A program made the position numbers and the translations under genes. Below the pieces are notes generated by a model. The model was not told the DNA's origin, did not search any database, and was given only the letters and a program-made list of their open reading frames with translations. Below, in pieces: positions 8,711-16,667 of a stretch of DNA of 37,740 nt (within the stretch, counting starts at the first letter, position 1; each line of letters starts with the position of its first letter). Origin of the DNA: Propionibacteriaceae bacterium (GTDB lineage: Bacteria > Actinomycetota > Actinomycetes > Propionibacteriales > Propionibacteriaceae); the NCBI GenBank assembly GCA_027492675.1, contig JAPUEI010000088.1, positions 1 to 37,740 on the forward strand, given 5' to 3'.

Positions 8711-9681
8711 GCAGAGGCCTCCTTGACCTGCGGCGCCTCGATCGCGGCGAGCGCCTTGGCGATGACCTGGCTCGCGGAGGCGCCCGAGAACTCAGCGTCC
8801 GGCGACATGACCAACCGGTGGGTCCACACCGGCGCAGCCAGCTCCTTGATGTCATCGGGAAGCACGTAGTTGCGTCCGTGGGCTCCGGCCCACACGCGAG
8901 CAGCTCGTACCATCGCGATCGCGCCACGTACGGAGACGCCTAGCGTCGTATCCGTACTGTCGCGCGTGTGTTCGGTGAGCTGATGTACGTAGTCGAGGAT
9001 CGACTCGGCGACGAAGTTCTCGCTCACCATGTCGGCCATGTCGGCGACGGCGTTCGTCGCGATGATCGGCCGCAACGTCTTCGTACGATCCGGCTGGGAG
9101 GCGCCCGCCAACACTCGGAGCATCGCGGAACGATCCGGGTAGCCGATGGACGTCTTCATGAGGAAGCGGTCCAGCTGGGCTTCGGGGAGGCGGTACGTGC
9201 CAGCCTGCTCGACCGGGTTCTGGGTGGCCACCACCATGAACGGGCGACCGGTGTCATAGCGGGTGCCGTCAACAGTGACGTGGGACTCCTCCATCACCTC
9301 CAGTAGCGCCGACTGCGTCTTCGGCGAGGCGCGGTTGATCTCGTCGGCGAGCACGATCGAGGCGAAGACCGGGCCCCGATGAAACTCCCACACGCTGCGC
9401 GCCTGGTCGTACATCGTCACGCCAGTGATGTCGCTCGGCAGCAGGTCGGGCGTGAACTGGATCCGGCTATGGGTGCCCTGGACGGTCGCAGCCAACGCCC
9501 GCGCGAGCGCGGTCTTGCCGGTACCCGGCGCATCCTCCAGCAGCAGGTGGCCCTCGGTGAGCATGCACGTCAACGCCAGACGCACTACCGTCGACTTGCC
9601 GAGGAGGGCTTGTCCCACATTGTCCACCAGCTTGCCGAACGTACCGGCGAACCACGCGGCATTCTCAGGTGTTACGGTCAT
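8707..9681 (-). CDS. MoxR-type AAA+ ATPase
   Basis: 324-residue AAA_3/MoxR ATPase. Walker A is APGTGKTA (51–58), Walker B IVLADE (109–114), sensor-1 region ATQNP (152–156), and the family motif LPEAQLDRF is at 165–173. The C-terminal lid is complete, and the length is normal for the family. Soluble. The ATG at 9681 has a GAGAG ribosome-binding site six bases upstream and lies 15 bases after the stop of the giant Ig-like gene. MoxR proteins act as chaperone-like ATPases in assembly or activation of protein complexes, usually with a VWA or DUF58 partner, which is the next gene here. By context it would drive assembly or remodelling of the membrane or surface components encoded around it. Confidence 0.95.
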   Translation of the reverse strand: MTVTPENAAWFAGTFGKLVDNVGQALLGKSTVVRLALTCMLTEGHLLLEDAPGTGKTALARALAATVQGTHSRIQFTPDLLPSDITGVTMYDQARSVWEFHRGPVFASIVLADEINRASPKTQSALLEVMEESHVTVDGTRYDTGRPFMVVATQNPVEQAGTYRLPEAQLDRFLMKTSIGYPDRSAMLRVLAGASQPDRTKTLRPIIATNAVADMADMVSENFVAESILDYVHQLTEHTRDSTDTTLGVSVRGAIAMVRAARVWAGAHGRNYVLPDDIKELAAPVWTHRLVMSPDAEFSGASASQVIAKALAAIEAPQVKEASA

Positions 9682-9696
9682 TGTCTACTCTCTTGT

Positions 9697-12600
9697 CTAT
9701 ATCTGGTAGCACGTTCCGAGATTATCGGCCGTGGCGTAATTGGTCACTGGGCGCCCCGCCCCCGGAGCCGATGGAGACGTAGGACCAGCGTGCCCATTTC
9801 CATCGACAGAGATATCGACGTCGTAATTCACAAACGGTGACGTCGCGTCGATGTGGCAATGTACCCTGCTGTTTGGATTGAAACGCCACAATTCAATGGT
9901 CACGTAGTAGTACGTCCCGGAGTATTGTTCTGATGTCTTTGTCCATGAATAGGCAGAATCTGCCCAGGTCGTGGCGCAGGCGGAGTTCGACCAGGGGCCC
10001 CACAGTCCCGTCTCATCTTTGGCGCGCGCGCTGATGCACTTGGTCTGGTTCCGGCCGTTGCCCTGGACCGTGCTGCCCGTCAGGCCCTGCCCGCCAGCCT
10101 GACCACCGTCAGTGGTGTTGATCTGCACCTCAGTGATGTTTCGGCCGTTACCCGATCCTGTGGCATTCCAGTTCAGGGTGACGTTATTGACGCCACCCGA
10201 CGCGGACACGGTGGGCGCGTGCGGCGATCCGTAGGGGACCACGTTGCCGCTCGCGACGTAGTCGCCGATTGCCGTCTGGCCGCGGACCATCGACACCGCC
10301 CTGACGTTGACCACGCAGTTCTGCCCGTTGGCGTTGCCCGAGAAGAGCACGTCACCCCCATTCGCGAGGGAAGATCCTGAGCCCGAGCACGCCCCTCCGG
10401 CCTGCCACTCGTAGTGGATCTCTGAGACCAAGGCGCCATTTCCCGCAGCGGCTGCGAAGGAAACCGTCACAGTATTGTTGACGCCATGGGCGGACGCGCT
10501 CAGTCCTGTCACCGTACCTGGCTTCTGGAAGGACCGAGTGGGATTCGAAGCGGGCGACCAGCCAGCGCTGTTTCCAGCCTTGTTTGTAGCCAAGAACTCG
10601 AAGGTGTAGTCATTCGCGTCATTCGCGAGTGAGAGTTGAGCCGTGGTGCTCGTCCCGGTATAGAGCACGGTGGTCGTTCCGGCACGGCGAAGCTTGTACG
10701 TCATCGCGTTGTCGCCATTGCCGTTCGGCGCGGCCCACGTCACGGTCACGCTCGGCAGCACGGAGGCGGGGGGTTGGTTCACGATAGGGGCCTGGAGATT
10801 GAGAGGCACGCCGGCCGGAATCGCGTTCTTCGGGTCACTCGAGGAGTACGGCGACCAGTCCGACGGGTCGTTGGCCTGGGACTTGGCACGCACGCGGAAC
10901 AGGTAGGACTGTCCGTTCGTCAGGCCGGCCCAGGTGTAGGACGTTCCAGTCACGTCGACCTGTGTCGCGCCGGCGACAGCGCCGCTGATCTCCAGCGTGA
11001 ACCCCTCGACGGGCGAACCTTCCGTGCGCGGTGTGTTCCAGGACACGTCGATCTGCTTGTCGCCGAACTTCACGATGGGGGCCGCGGGTGCGTCCGGCTT
11101 CACGTCCGGGCGCACGTCGTTGGACGGGTCTGAGGGGTCGGAGTCGTTGACCTCGTTCGTCGCCACAACCGTGAACGTGTAGTGCACGTTGTTCGTGAGC
11201 AGATTGGCGAGCTCGCACACCGTGACCTGGCCGCAGTCCTTCATGCCGCCGTTCCACTTGACCGTGAACTTTGTGATCGGTGCGCCGTTGTTGGCTCCCG
11301 GCTGCCAAGAGACGGTGGCCGACTTCGACGCGTTCGTCGCGGCGGTGACCGCCGTCGGCTTGTCCGGACGGTCACGGACCGTCAACGTGATCTTGCCCTG
11401 CACCTGACGGTCCACCTGACCGGTGGCGTCGGCGAGCGTGTAGACGACGGACAGCTGCCCGTGGAATCCCGCCGAGGCCCCGACAGTCACCTTGAGGCCG
11501 TCGACGGTGGCTGTGCCGGTACCCACCACTACCTGCGGCTGGCCCACCATCGTCAGGGGCTTGCTGTCCGCAGCGAAGGGATTGGTGGCGTACTGCGTGA
11601 CATCGACGGTCTCGGGCTTGCCCGCATTGGCGCTGGGAATGACGGCTTCGGTCGTCGAGATCAGCGGGCGTTTCGACCCCACCGCCTTGATCGGCACCTG
11701 CGCCTTCACCGGAGTGGTCGATCCGTCACTGATCTCGAGCTCGACCAGCCCGGCAGTTCCCAACTGGGTCGAGTCGAGCACGCTCGCCTTGAGCGTGTGG
11801 CCAGACACGGAGACGTCGAAGCCCTGCGGGACGGACGTGACCTTGTACGACATCCGCCCCATGTCCCCGTCGTCCGGGTCCGTGGTCATCGACAACAGGT
11901 CGTACTCCTGGGGCACCTCAGCCTTCGCCACCTCGATGGTGGTGGGGAGGAACTTGGGGCGGATCTTCCCGCTTGATGCGACCTCGATGGGCAGCGTCAG
12001 CACGGCCTTCAAGCCGGCCTGGTCATCTGCGGTCGTGCCGTCGGTCACCTCGAACGTCAGGGACGTCTTGCCCACGAACTCGCCGACGGGGGTGAAGACG
12101 AGCGTCTTGGAGTCCTTCACCAGACCCGAGCTGCTCGCCCCCGGGCCGGCCTTGATCCGGTTCTCGAACGTCAGCAGCGGGGCATGGCCGTCGCGGACGG
12201 AGACGTAGTCGGCCAGTGGAATCGTGAGCGTGTCCCCGCCCTTCATCTTCACCGGGACCATGTCGGCCTTGAGCACCGGCAGGCGGTCGTTCGTGCCGGG
12301 CACGACGATCGCGGCCCTGCCCGACAGACCGTCGGGGTCGGTCACGGTGTAGACGATGACCTGTCGCTCGGGCGTGAGTGAGACCGTGACGATGCCGTTG
12401 CCCCTGAGCGCTGCCTTGTCACTGTCGGTGGTGATCGTGAGGTCGTCGGTGGAGCCGTCCGGGTCTCGGTCGTTGGTGAGCACGTTCACGTCGACCGCGG
12501 ACTTCCCGGCGATCTCATCGCCACGCACCACGTCGTCGCGAGCGATCGGCGCCAGCTTGGGCGCATCCTGCTTCACCGCGACCGTGATCAGACCGGGCGT

Positions 12601-15600
12601 GACACCGCCGTGGCCGTCACTGACCTCGTACACGAAGGAGTACAGCCCGGGGTCGTGGGGAGTAGTGAGGACAACGAAGCGGCCCAATGTGGACACCGTG
12701 ATGCTGGTGGCCTCCGCCGTGCCCTTGACCGATCCGCTGACGAGGGTGAGCGCATCACCGTTGGGGTCGATGTCGTTGTCGAGCACGGGGATCTGCAACA
12801 AGCGATCCGGCTGCGAGATGACCGCGTCCTTCACGGCGAGGGGAGGCTCGTTCGCCGGTAGGGGGGGCGCGATGCCGACCTTGACGGTGCCGATGCTGCG
12901 CGCGCCGAAACGGTCCATGATCGCGTATGTGAAGGAGTCCGTGCCGGACGCGGTGTCGGGCGCCTGGTACTCGAGGTACTCCGCGCTCGGGGTCACGGTT
13001 CCCAAGGTGGGGGCTGTGTCCACGCCGAGCAGCGTCACCGAGTCCCCGTCGGGGTCCACGCCGTCGAGGCTCACGGGGATCTTGACGCTTCCTCCCGCGA
13101 GCACGCGTGCAGTCAACGCGGGAGCCACTGGCGGTGTGTTCCCCGAGTCCGCCGCGCGGACGTCGATCTTGATCTGCGCCGATGCATACCCCTGCTGGGT
13201 GTCTCGGACGGTGTAGTTGATGCGCGCGGTTCCGGGGGTGGGGCCAGCCTTGAAGCGTACGGTGTCGCCGGAGACGAACGCCTCGCCCGGCGCTCCCTCG
13301 GTCTGCAACGTCGGATCCAGCGAGAGCTTCAGCCCGGCCCGAGAGATGTCGTTGTCGAGCACGTAGACGGTGACGATGTCGCCCGCCCGTACGGTGGCCG
13401 TGTCGTTGCCGGGCACCGGCGGTAGGCCGGACGCGACGGTCGGCAGCGGGATGACGGTCACGTTCGCCGTGGCCGACCCGTGACCGTTGGAGATCGTGTA
13501 CGAGAAGGTCGTCTGGCGGCTCAAGCCCGCAGGCGCCGAGATCCGGATCTTGGCGTGCTCCACGATCTCCGCGTGCACTGCAGGGTCCTTGGGCGCCCCG
13601 ACGGACTGGATCACCAGCACCCCACCCGTGGGGTCGAGGTCATTCTCGAGCACCGAGAGGACCACGGATCCACCCGAGGGGAGCAGGGCCAGATCGTCAT
13701 CGGCAACCGGAGGCGCATCCAAGACCGGCTCAACCACGTCGATGCGGATCACGCCGTTGGACGCCGCGGGGCCGTTCGAAACCACGTAGTTGAGGTAGTA
13801 GGTACCGACGGTGGTCGCGGAGAACCGGAACGACCCGTCTTCGTAGGTCGGCTTCATCGTCGTGCCCGACGGACCGTCGTCGACCTTGGCCAGGCGCAGC
13901 GCCGAGCCGGCCGGATCCGTGTCGTTCTCGAGCGGGCGGACCACAACCTCCTCGCCCTTGATGACGCGGGCGAAGTCAGCATTGGCGACCGGCGGGTACG
14001 TACCCTTCACTCGGACGTCGACATGCAGGATGCCCTCTGTCGACTTCGAGCCGTCGGTCATCGTGACCTTGACGTCGTAGCGACCGGGCTGGTTCTTGCC
14101 CAAGTCACGCACCACGACCGCTCCGTCTGGGGCGACCTTGGTCTGCATCCCGTCATTGGGCGGCTCGACCTGGGACACGTAGAACGGGTCGCCGTCGGGA
14201 TCCTGCCAGTCCGGACGGACGTCGTACGTGACCTCGCCGCCACTCACCATCGAGACTGACCTCGACGTACGCCACTGCACCGGCGCGCTGTTGACGTCCG
14301 CCTGATGCACGCTGATCGAGACCGTTGCGTCTGCCGTTCCGCCCCGGCCGTCGTCGGCGGTGTACGTGAAGCTGCCTCCGCCCGAAGCGCCGTCCGGGAC
14401 GGTGATCTGCACGGCAGCCCCGTTGCGTACCTGCCGCACGGCGCCCAGGGCTGGGTCCTTACCGGCCTTCGCCGTCAGGATGTCGCCGTCGGAGTCGGTG
14501 TCGTTCTGCAGGACGGGCAGTGTGGTCGCGCGCCCCGGCCGTACACCGAAGGTGTCGTTGACCGCATCGGGCTTGTGGTTGTCCTTGGTGCGATCCGGGT
14601 TCTTCTGCTCCTCGGTCTGCTGGTCCTTCTTGTCGTCCTTCTGATCCTTGGCCTTCAACGCGGCGACGACGTCGTCCCAGTTATTGATGACGGTGACGTC
14701 CTTCGAGACGACGAAGACATCCCCGTTCGCCGTGTCGTTGATGACGACGACGTCCCGGTTGGTGCGGAAGACGAGATTCTTCGACGTACGGATCTTGTCC
14801 ACATTCTTCGTCGAATTCGCGTTCGGGTCGTCGCAGTCGCGCACGTACTGCCCGGACCCCGACCAGGCCCCGTATCGGCACCCGTTGACGAACACGGGCG
14901 CAATGGGGGTCCCGGCACTTCCCGATCCGGACGGCACCAGCACGGCCGACCCATTGCTCATCGAGACCTTGACGAGCCCTGTCGGCGATTCCGCCACCAC
15001 CGTGGAGGAGGCCTGGCCCGGCTGCTGCAACTGCGCGTCGGCCAGCTCGCCCAGCGACTTCGTGGTCGACTTCAGATAGATCGTCTTGGTCGTGGCATCC
15101 AGTACGACCGGGTCGCCGCCCACCGCAGTGATGCTCAACTTCGACGTATCGGTGATGCCGGACAACTGCCGAACGCTGGGCGAGCTCCACCCGTCACCCT
15201 TGGGACGTACGGTGACCAGTCGGCCGGACTTGGACACGGCATGGACGGAACCGTCGTTTCCGACGACCGCCTTGGCCCCCTCGACACCATCGATCACGGG
15301 AACACTCGAGTCGGGACTGAGCGAGCCGAGGTCCGCAGTGGCGGCCGCGTAGACCTTTCCAGCGGCGCTGTCCACGATGGCGGACTTGCCAACCCCCTGG
15401 ACGACGGTGAGACCCTCCGCCCGGATCGGGCTTCCCAGTGCGGTGAGAGCGACATCGACGGGGTACGCCGAACCGTCGACGGCGTTGCGTACGAGAACAT
15501 CTCGCCCCGACTGGGAGACGTCGAAGCTGTCAGCGGGAGCAGTCACGGCTCCGTCGAGGGTTCGCGACGGGTAGTTGAGGTGGCCAACGATCCGCAGGGT

Positions 15601-15750
15601 GTCGTTGGTCACCCAGACACCGCCGTCATTCAGACTCAGGTCTTCGGTCGGCACCCCAGGATGAAGGGAGGCCATAACCCCCACGCTGAGTATGGTCACC
15701 AAAGAGACAGCGCGACCACCCCGAGACAAGACGATGTCCTTCCAGCCCAT
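9697..15750 (-). CDS. Giant exported Ig-like / cadherin-like / fibronectin-III repeat protein
   Basis: 2,017 residues from ATG 15750, chosen because GGGGAGGG ends about five bases upstream; longer in-frame extensions lack a site. Order: a basic N-terminus and signal-anchor helix (about 14–30); a beta-rich, possibly propeller-like extracytoplasmic region (40–360); a charged Lys/Asp/Glu/Gln linker (365–396); roughly 11 tandem Ig/cadherin-like repeats (397–1460), many with acidic loops such as NDTDSDGD, DPDGD, NDIDPNGD and NDRDPDGS; about five fibronectin-III domains (1462–1925); and a distinct tail (1926–2017). I found ten Cys in five local pairs: 291/306, 1506/1512, 1788/1812, 1905/1925, 1965/2014. 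No LPxTG or other wall-sorting tail is seen, so anchoring is by the N-terminal helix. It is first in the eight-gene set and is the likely substrate or surface output of the locus (inference). Confidence 0.93.
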   Translation of the reverse strand: MGWKDIVLSRGGRAVSLVTILSVGVMASLHPGVPTEDLSLNDGGVWVTNDTLRIVGHLNYPSRTLDGAVTAPADSFDVSQSGRDVLVRNAVDGSAYPVDVALTALGSPIRAEGLTVVQGVGKSAIVDSAAGKVYAAATADLGSLSPDSSVPVIDGVEGAKAVVGNDGSVHAVSKSGRLVTVRPKGDGWSSPSVRQLSGITDTSKLSITAVGGDPVVLDATTKTIYLKSTTKSLGELADAQLQQPGQASSTVVAESPTGLVKVSMSNGSAVLVPSGSGSAGTPIAPVFVNGCRYGAWSGSGQYVRDCDDPNANSTKNVDKIRTSKNLVFRTNRDVVVINDTANGDVFVVSKDVTVINNWDDVVAALKAKDQKDDKKDQQTEEQKNPDRTKDNHKPDAVNDTFGVRPGRATTLPVLQNDTDSDGDILTAKAGKDPALGAVRQVRNGAAVQITVPDGASGGGSFTYTADDGRGGTADATVSISVHQADVNSAPVQWRTSRSVSMVSGGEVTYDVRPDWQDPDGDPFYVSQVEPPNDGMQTKVAPDGAVVVRDLGKNQPGRYDVKVTMTDGSKSTEGILHVDVRVKGTYPPVANADFARVIKGEEVVVRPLENDTDPAGSALRLAKVDDGPSGTTMKPTYEDGSFRFSATTVGTYYLNYVVSNGPAASNGVIRIDVVEPVLDAPPVADDDLALLPSGGSVVLSVLENDLDPTGGVLVIQSVGAPKDPAVHAEIVEHAKIRISAPAGLSRQTTFSYTISNGHGSATANVTVIPLPTVASGLPPVPGNDTATVRAGDIVTVYVLDNDISRAGLKLSLDPTLQTEGAPGEAFVSGDTVRFKAGPTPGTARINYTVRDTQQGYASAQIKIDVRAADSGNTPPVAPALTARVLAGGSVKIPVSLDGVDPDGDSVTLLGVDTAPTLGTVTPSAEYLEYQAPDTASGTDSFTYAIMDRFGARSIGTVKVGIAPPLPANEPPLAVKDAVISQPDRLLQIPVLDNDIDPNGDALTLVSGSVKGTAEATSITVSTLGRFVVLTTPHDPGLYSFVYEVSDGHGGVTPGLITVAVKQDAPKLAPIARDDVVRGDEIAGKSAVDVNVLTNDRDPDGSTDDLTITTDSDKAALRGNGIVTVSLTPERQVIVYTVTDPDGLSGRAAIVVPGTNDRLPVLKADMVPVKMKGGDTLTIPLADYVSVRDGHAPLLTFENRIKAGPGASSSGLVKDSKTLVFTPVGEFVGKTSLTFEVTDGTTADDQAGLKAVLTLPIEVASSGKIRPKFLPTTIEVAKAEVPQEYDLLSMTTDPDDGDMGRMSYKVTSVPQGFDVSVSGHTLKASVLDSTQLGTAGLVELEISDGSTTPVKAQVPIKAVGSKRPLISTTEAVIPSANAGKPETVDVTQYATNPFAADSKPLTMVGQPQVVVGTGTATVDGLKVTVGASAGFHGQLSVVYTLADATGQVDRQVQGKITLTVRDRPDKPTAVTAATNASKSATVSWQPGANNGAPITKFTVKWNGGMKDCGQVTVCELANLLTNNVHYTFTVVATNEVNDSDPSDPSNDVRPDVKPDAPAAPIVKFGDKQIDVSWNTPRTEGSPVEGFTLEISGAVAGATQVDVTGTSYTWAGLTNGQSYLFRVRAKSQANDPSDWSPYSSSDPKNAIPAGVPLNLQAPIVNQPPASVLPSVTVTWAAPNGNGDNAMTYKLRRAGTTTVLYTGTSTTAQLSLANDANDYTFEFLATNKAGNSAGWSPASNPTRSFQKPGTVTGLSASAHGVNNTVTVSFAAAAGNGALVSEIHYEWQAGGACSGSGSSLANGGDVLFSGNANGQNCVVNVRAVSMVRGQTAIGDYVASGNVVPYGSPHAPTVSASGGVNNVTLNWNATGSGNGRNITEVQINTTDGGQAGGQGLTGSTVQGNGRNQTKCISARAKDETGLWGPWSNSACATTWADSAYSWTKTSEQYSGTYYYVTIELWRFNPNSRVHCHIDATSPFVNYDVDISVDGNGHAGPTSPSAPGAGRPVTNYATADNLGTCYQI

Positions 15751-16151
15751 TTCGACCCTCCCCAGCCTGCGTGACGAACATTGACCCGGCGAACTTAATT
15801 TCCCCCTCGGGGACAATGTTGGGGTTGTATTCGAGCAGTGGCAAGTTGGAGATATGGGGAGAACTGCCCTTTGTCCACTTTCTGTCAATTTCCGCGTCTC
15901 GAATGGCGGAATGTACTCGCTTCACCGCATACTTCAGAGGCCACAAGGACCTTTAGTTGCCGGGGCAGGCGAGCCGAAGGGAAGGGCGTCCTCCTGTTGG
16001 AGCAGGGTGCAAGCCGCGAGAATTCCTACCACGCAAGGAAGGTCTGCGAGGCGGGAGCCGCGGGTCGGCTCGGTACTAGCTGACTTATACACGAGTCGAC
16101 CGTGATCGCCACGATCCTCATCAATGAGTTACCGCCAGAATTGACGAACTC
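15751..16151 (-). promoter_or_regulatory. Gene-free leader upstream of the giant Ig-like gene
   Basis: 401 bases between the DUF721 stop and the Ig-like start, visibly less GC-rich than its flanks. It must hold the promoter of the eight-gene set. On the minus strand I see TATAAG near 16089–16084, a possible -10 with no clear -35, and a perfect TTGACA at 15888–15883 without a good -10 after it. A short hairpin TCCCC-CTC-GGGGA lies at 15801–15813. If transcription starts near 16080 the leader would exceed 300 bases. No known riboswitch consensus and no convincing terminator for the recF/DUF721 direction was recognised. Confidence 0.45.
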
Positions 16152-16667
16152 TTATCCGTACGTATCCCGCGCGCCTCGGCCCTTCACGCGCAGGCGGCCG
16201 TGCTTCCAGGTCGGCGCGTCGGGGCCGCGGACCTCGACGCGCGTGACCGCGCCGTCGCCGACCGACTCGTTGAGCTTCGCGACGACCTGAGCGGCCACGT
16301 GACGCAGCTGGGTGGCCCAGGTGGTCGAGTCGGTACGCACGACGAGCACGCCCGACTCGTACGTCTCGGGCTTCGAGTGCGCGGCCACCTGCTCGCCCAC
16401 GATGTCGGCCCAGCGGTCCATCACCGTGTGGATCGAGACGCTGACCTCCCAGCCGCGGGCGGTGATGTACGAGCCGAGGACGTTCCCGGCGGCCTTCGGG
16501 TCGCGGGCATCGGTGCCGGATCCGGACATCGTCGGGGGAGCGGCGGAGCGCTTCCGCGACGGCGGTGGCTCCGAGGTCGAGCGGACCGTACGGGCGATGC
16601 GCCGCGCGTAGTCCGTACCGGTCGGGTCGTGCTCGACCGGGTCAGCGGACTGCGGCGACTCAGGCAT
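16152..16667 (-). CDS. DUF721 protein (recF-linked, Rv0004-like)
   Basis: 171 residues. The C-terminal half has the DUF721 pattern: WADIVGEQVAAHSKPE, then GVLVVRTDSTTWATQL and VEVRGPD. The N-terminal 60 residues are polar and low-complexity. The start is taken as ATG 16667 because GGAGG lies nine bases upstream; an in-frame ATG at 16676 sits directly on that site and is less likely. The start overlaps the end of recF by 8 bases. This small protein follows recF in many actinobacteria and is thought to be a DNA-associated accessory factor; its precise function is not known to me. In that order gyrB usually comes next, but here the leader and the Ig-like locus follow. Confidence 0.9.
   Translation of the reverse strand: MPESPQSADPVEHDPTGTDYARRIARTVRSTSEPPPSRKRSAAPPTMSGSGTDARDPKAAGNVLGSYITARGWEVSVSIHTVMDRWADIVGEQVAAHSKPETYESGVLVVRTDSTTWATQLRHVAAQVVAKLNESVGDGAVTRVEVRGPDAPTWKHGRLRVKGRGARDTYG

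Noticed and set aside
9697..15750. Repeated motifs in the giant gene considered as DNA repeats or a CRISPR-like array
   Set aside because: The similarity is at protein level (Ig and FN3 domains of about 85–100 residues) with no near-identical DNA units or uniform short spacers.
15626..15946. A 106-codon minus-strand open frame (TTG start) across the leader and the start of the giant gene
   Set aside because: Half of it runs out of frame through the giant protein's well-marked start, it needs a TTG start without a good ribosome-binding site, and the protein looks like no family.
15951..16090. GC-rich stretch in the leader considered as a riboswitch (cobalamin, ydaO c-di-AMP, TPP) or tRNA
   Set aside because: None of the conserved boxes of these classes could be lined up, and there is no cloverleaf or CCA-proximal acceptor stem.
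16117..16128. CTCAT-CA-ATGAG hairpin downstream of DUF721 as a terminator
   Set aside because: A two-base loop and five-base stem with mixed composition and no T-tract; not stable enough.
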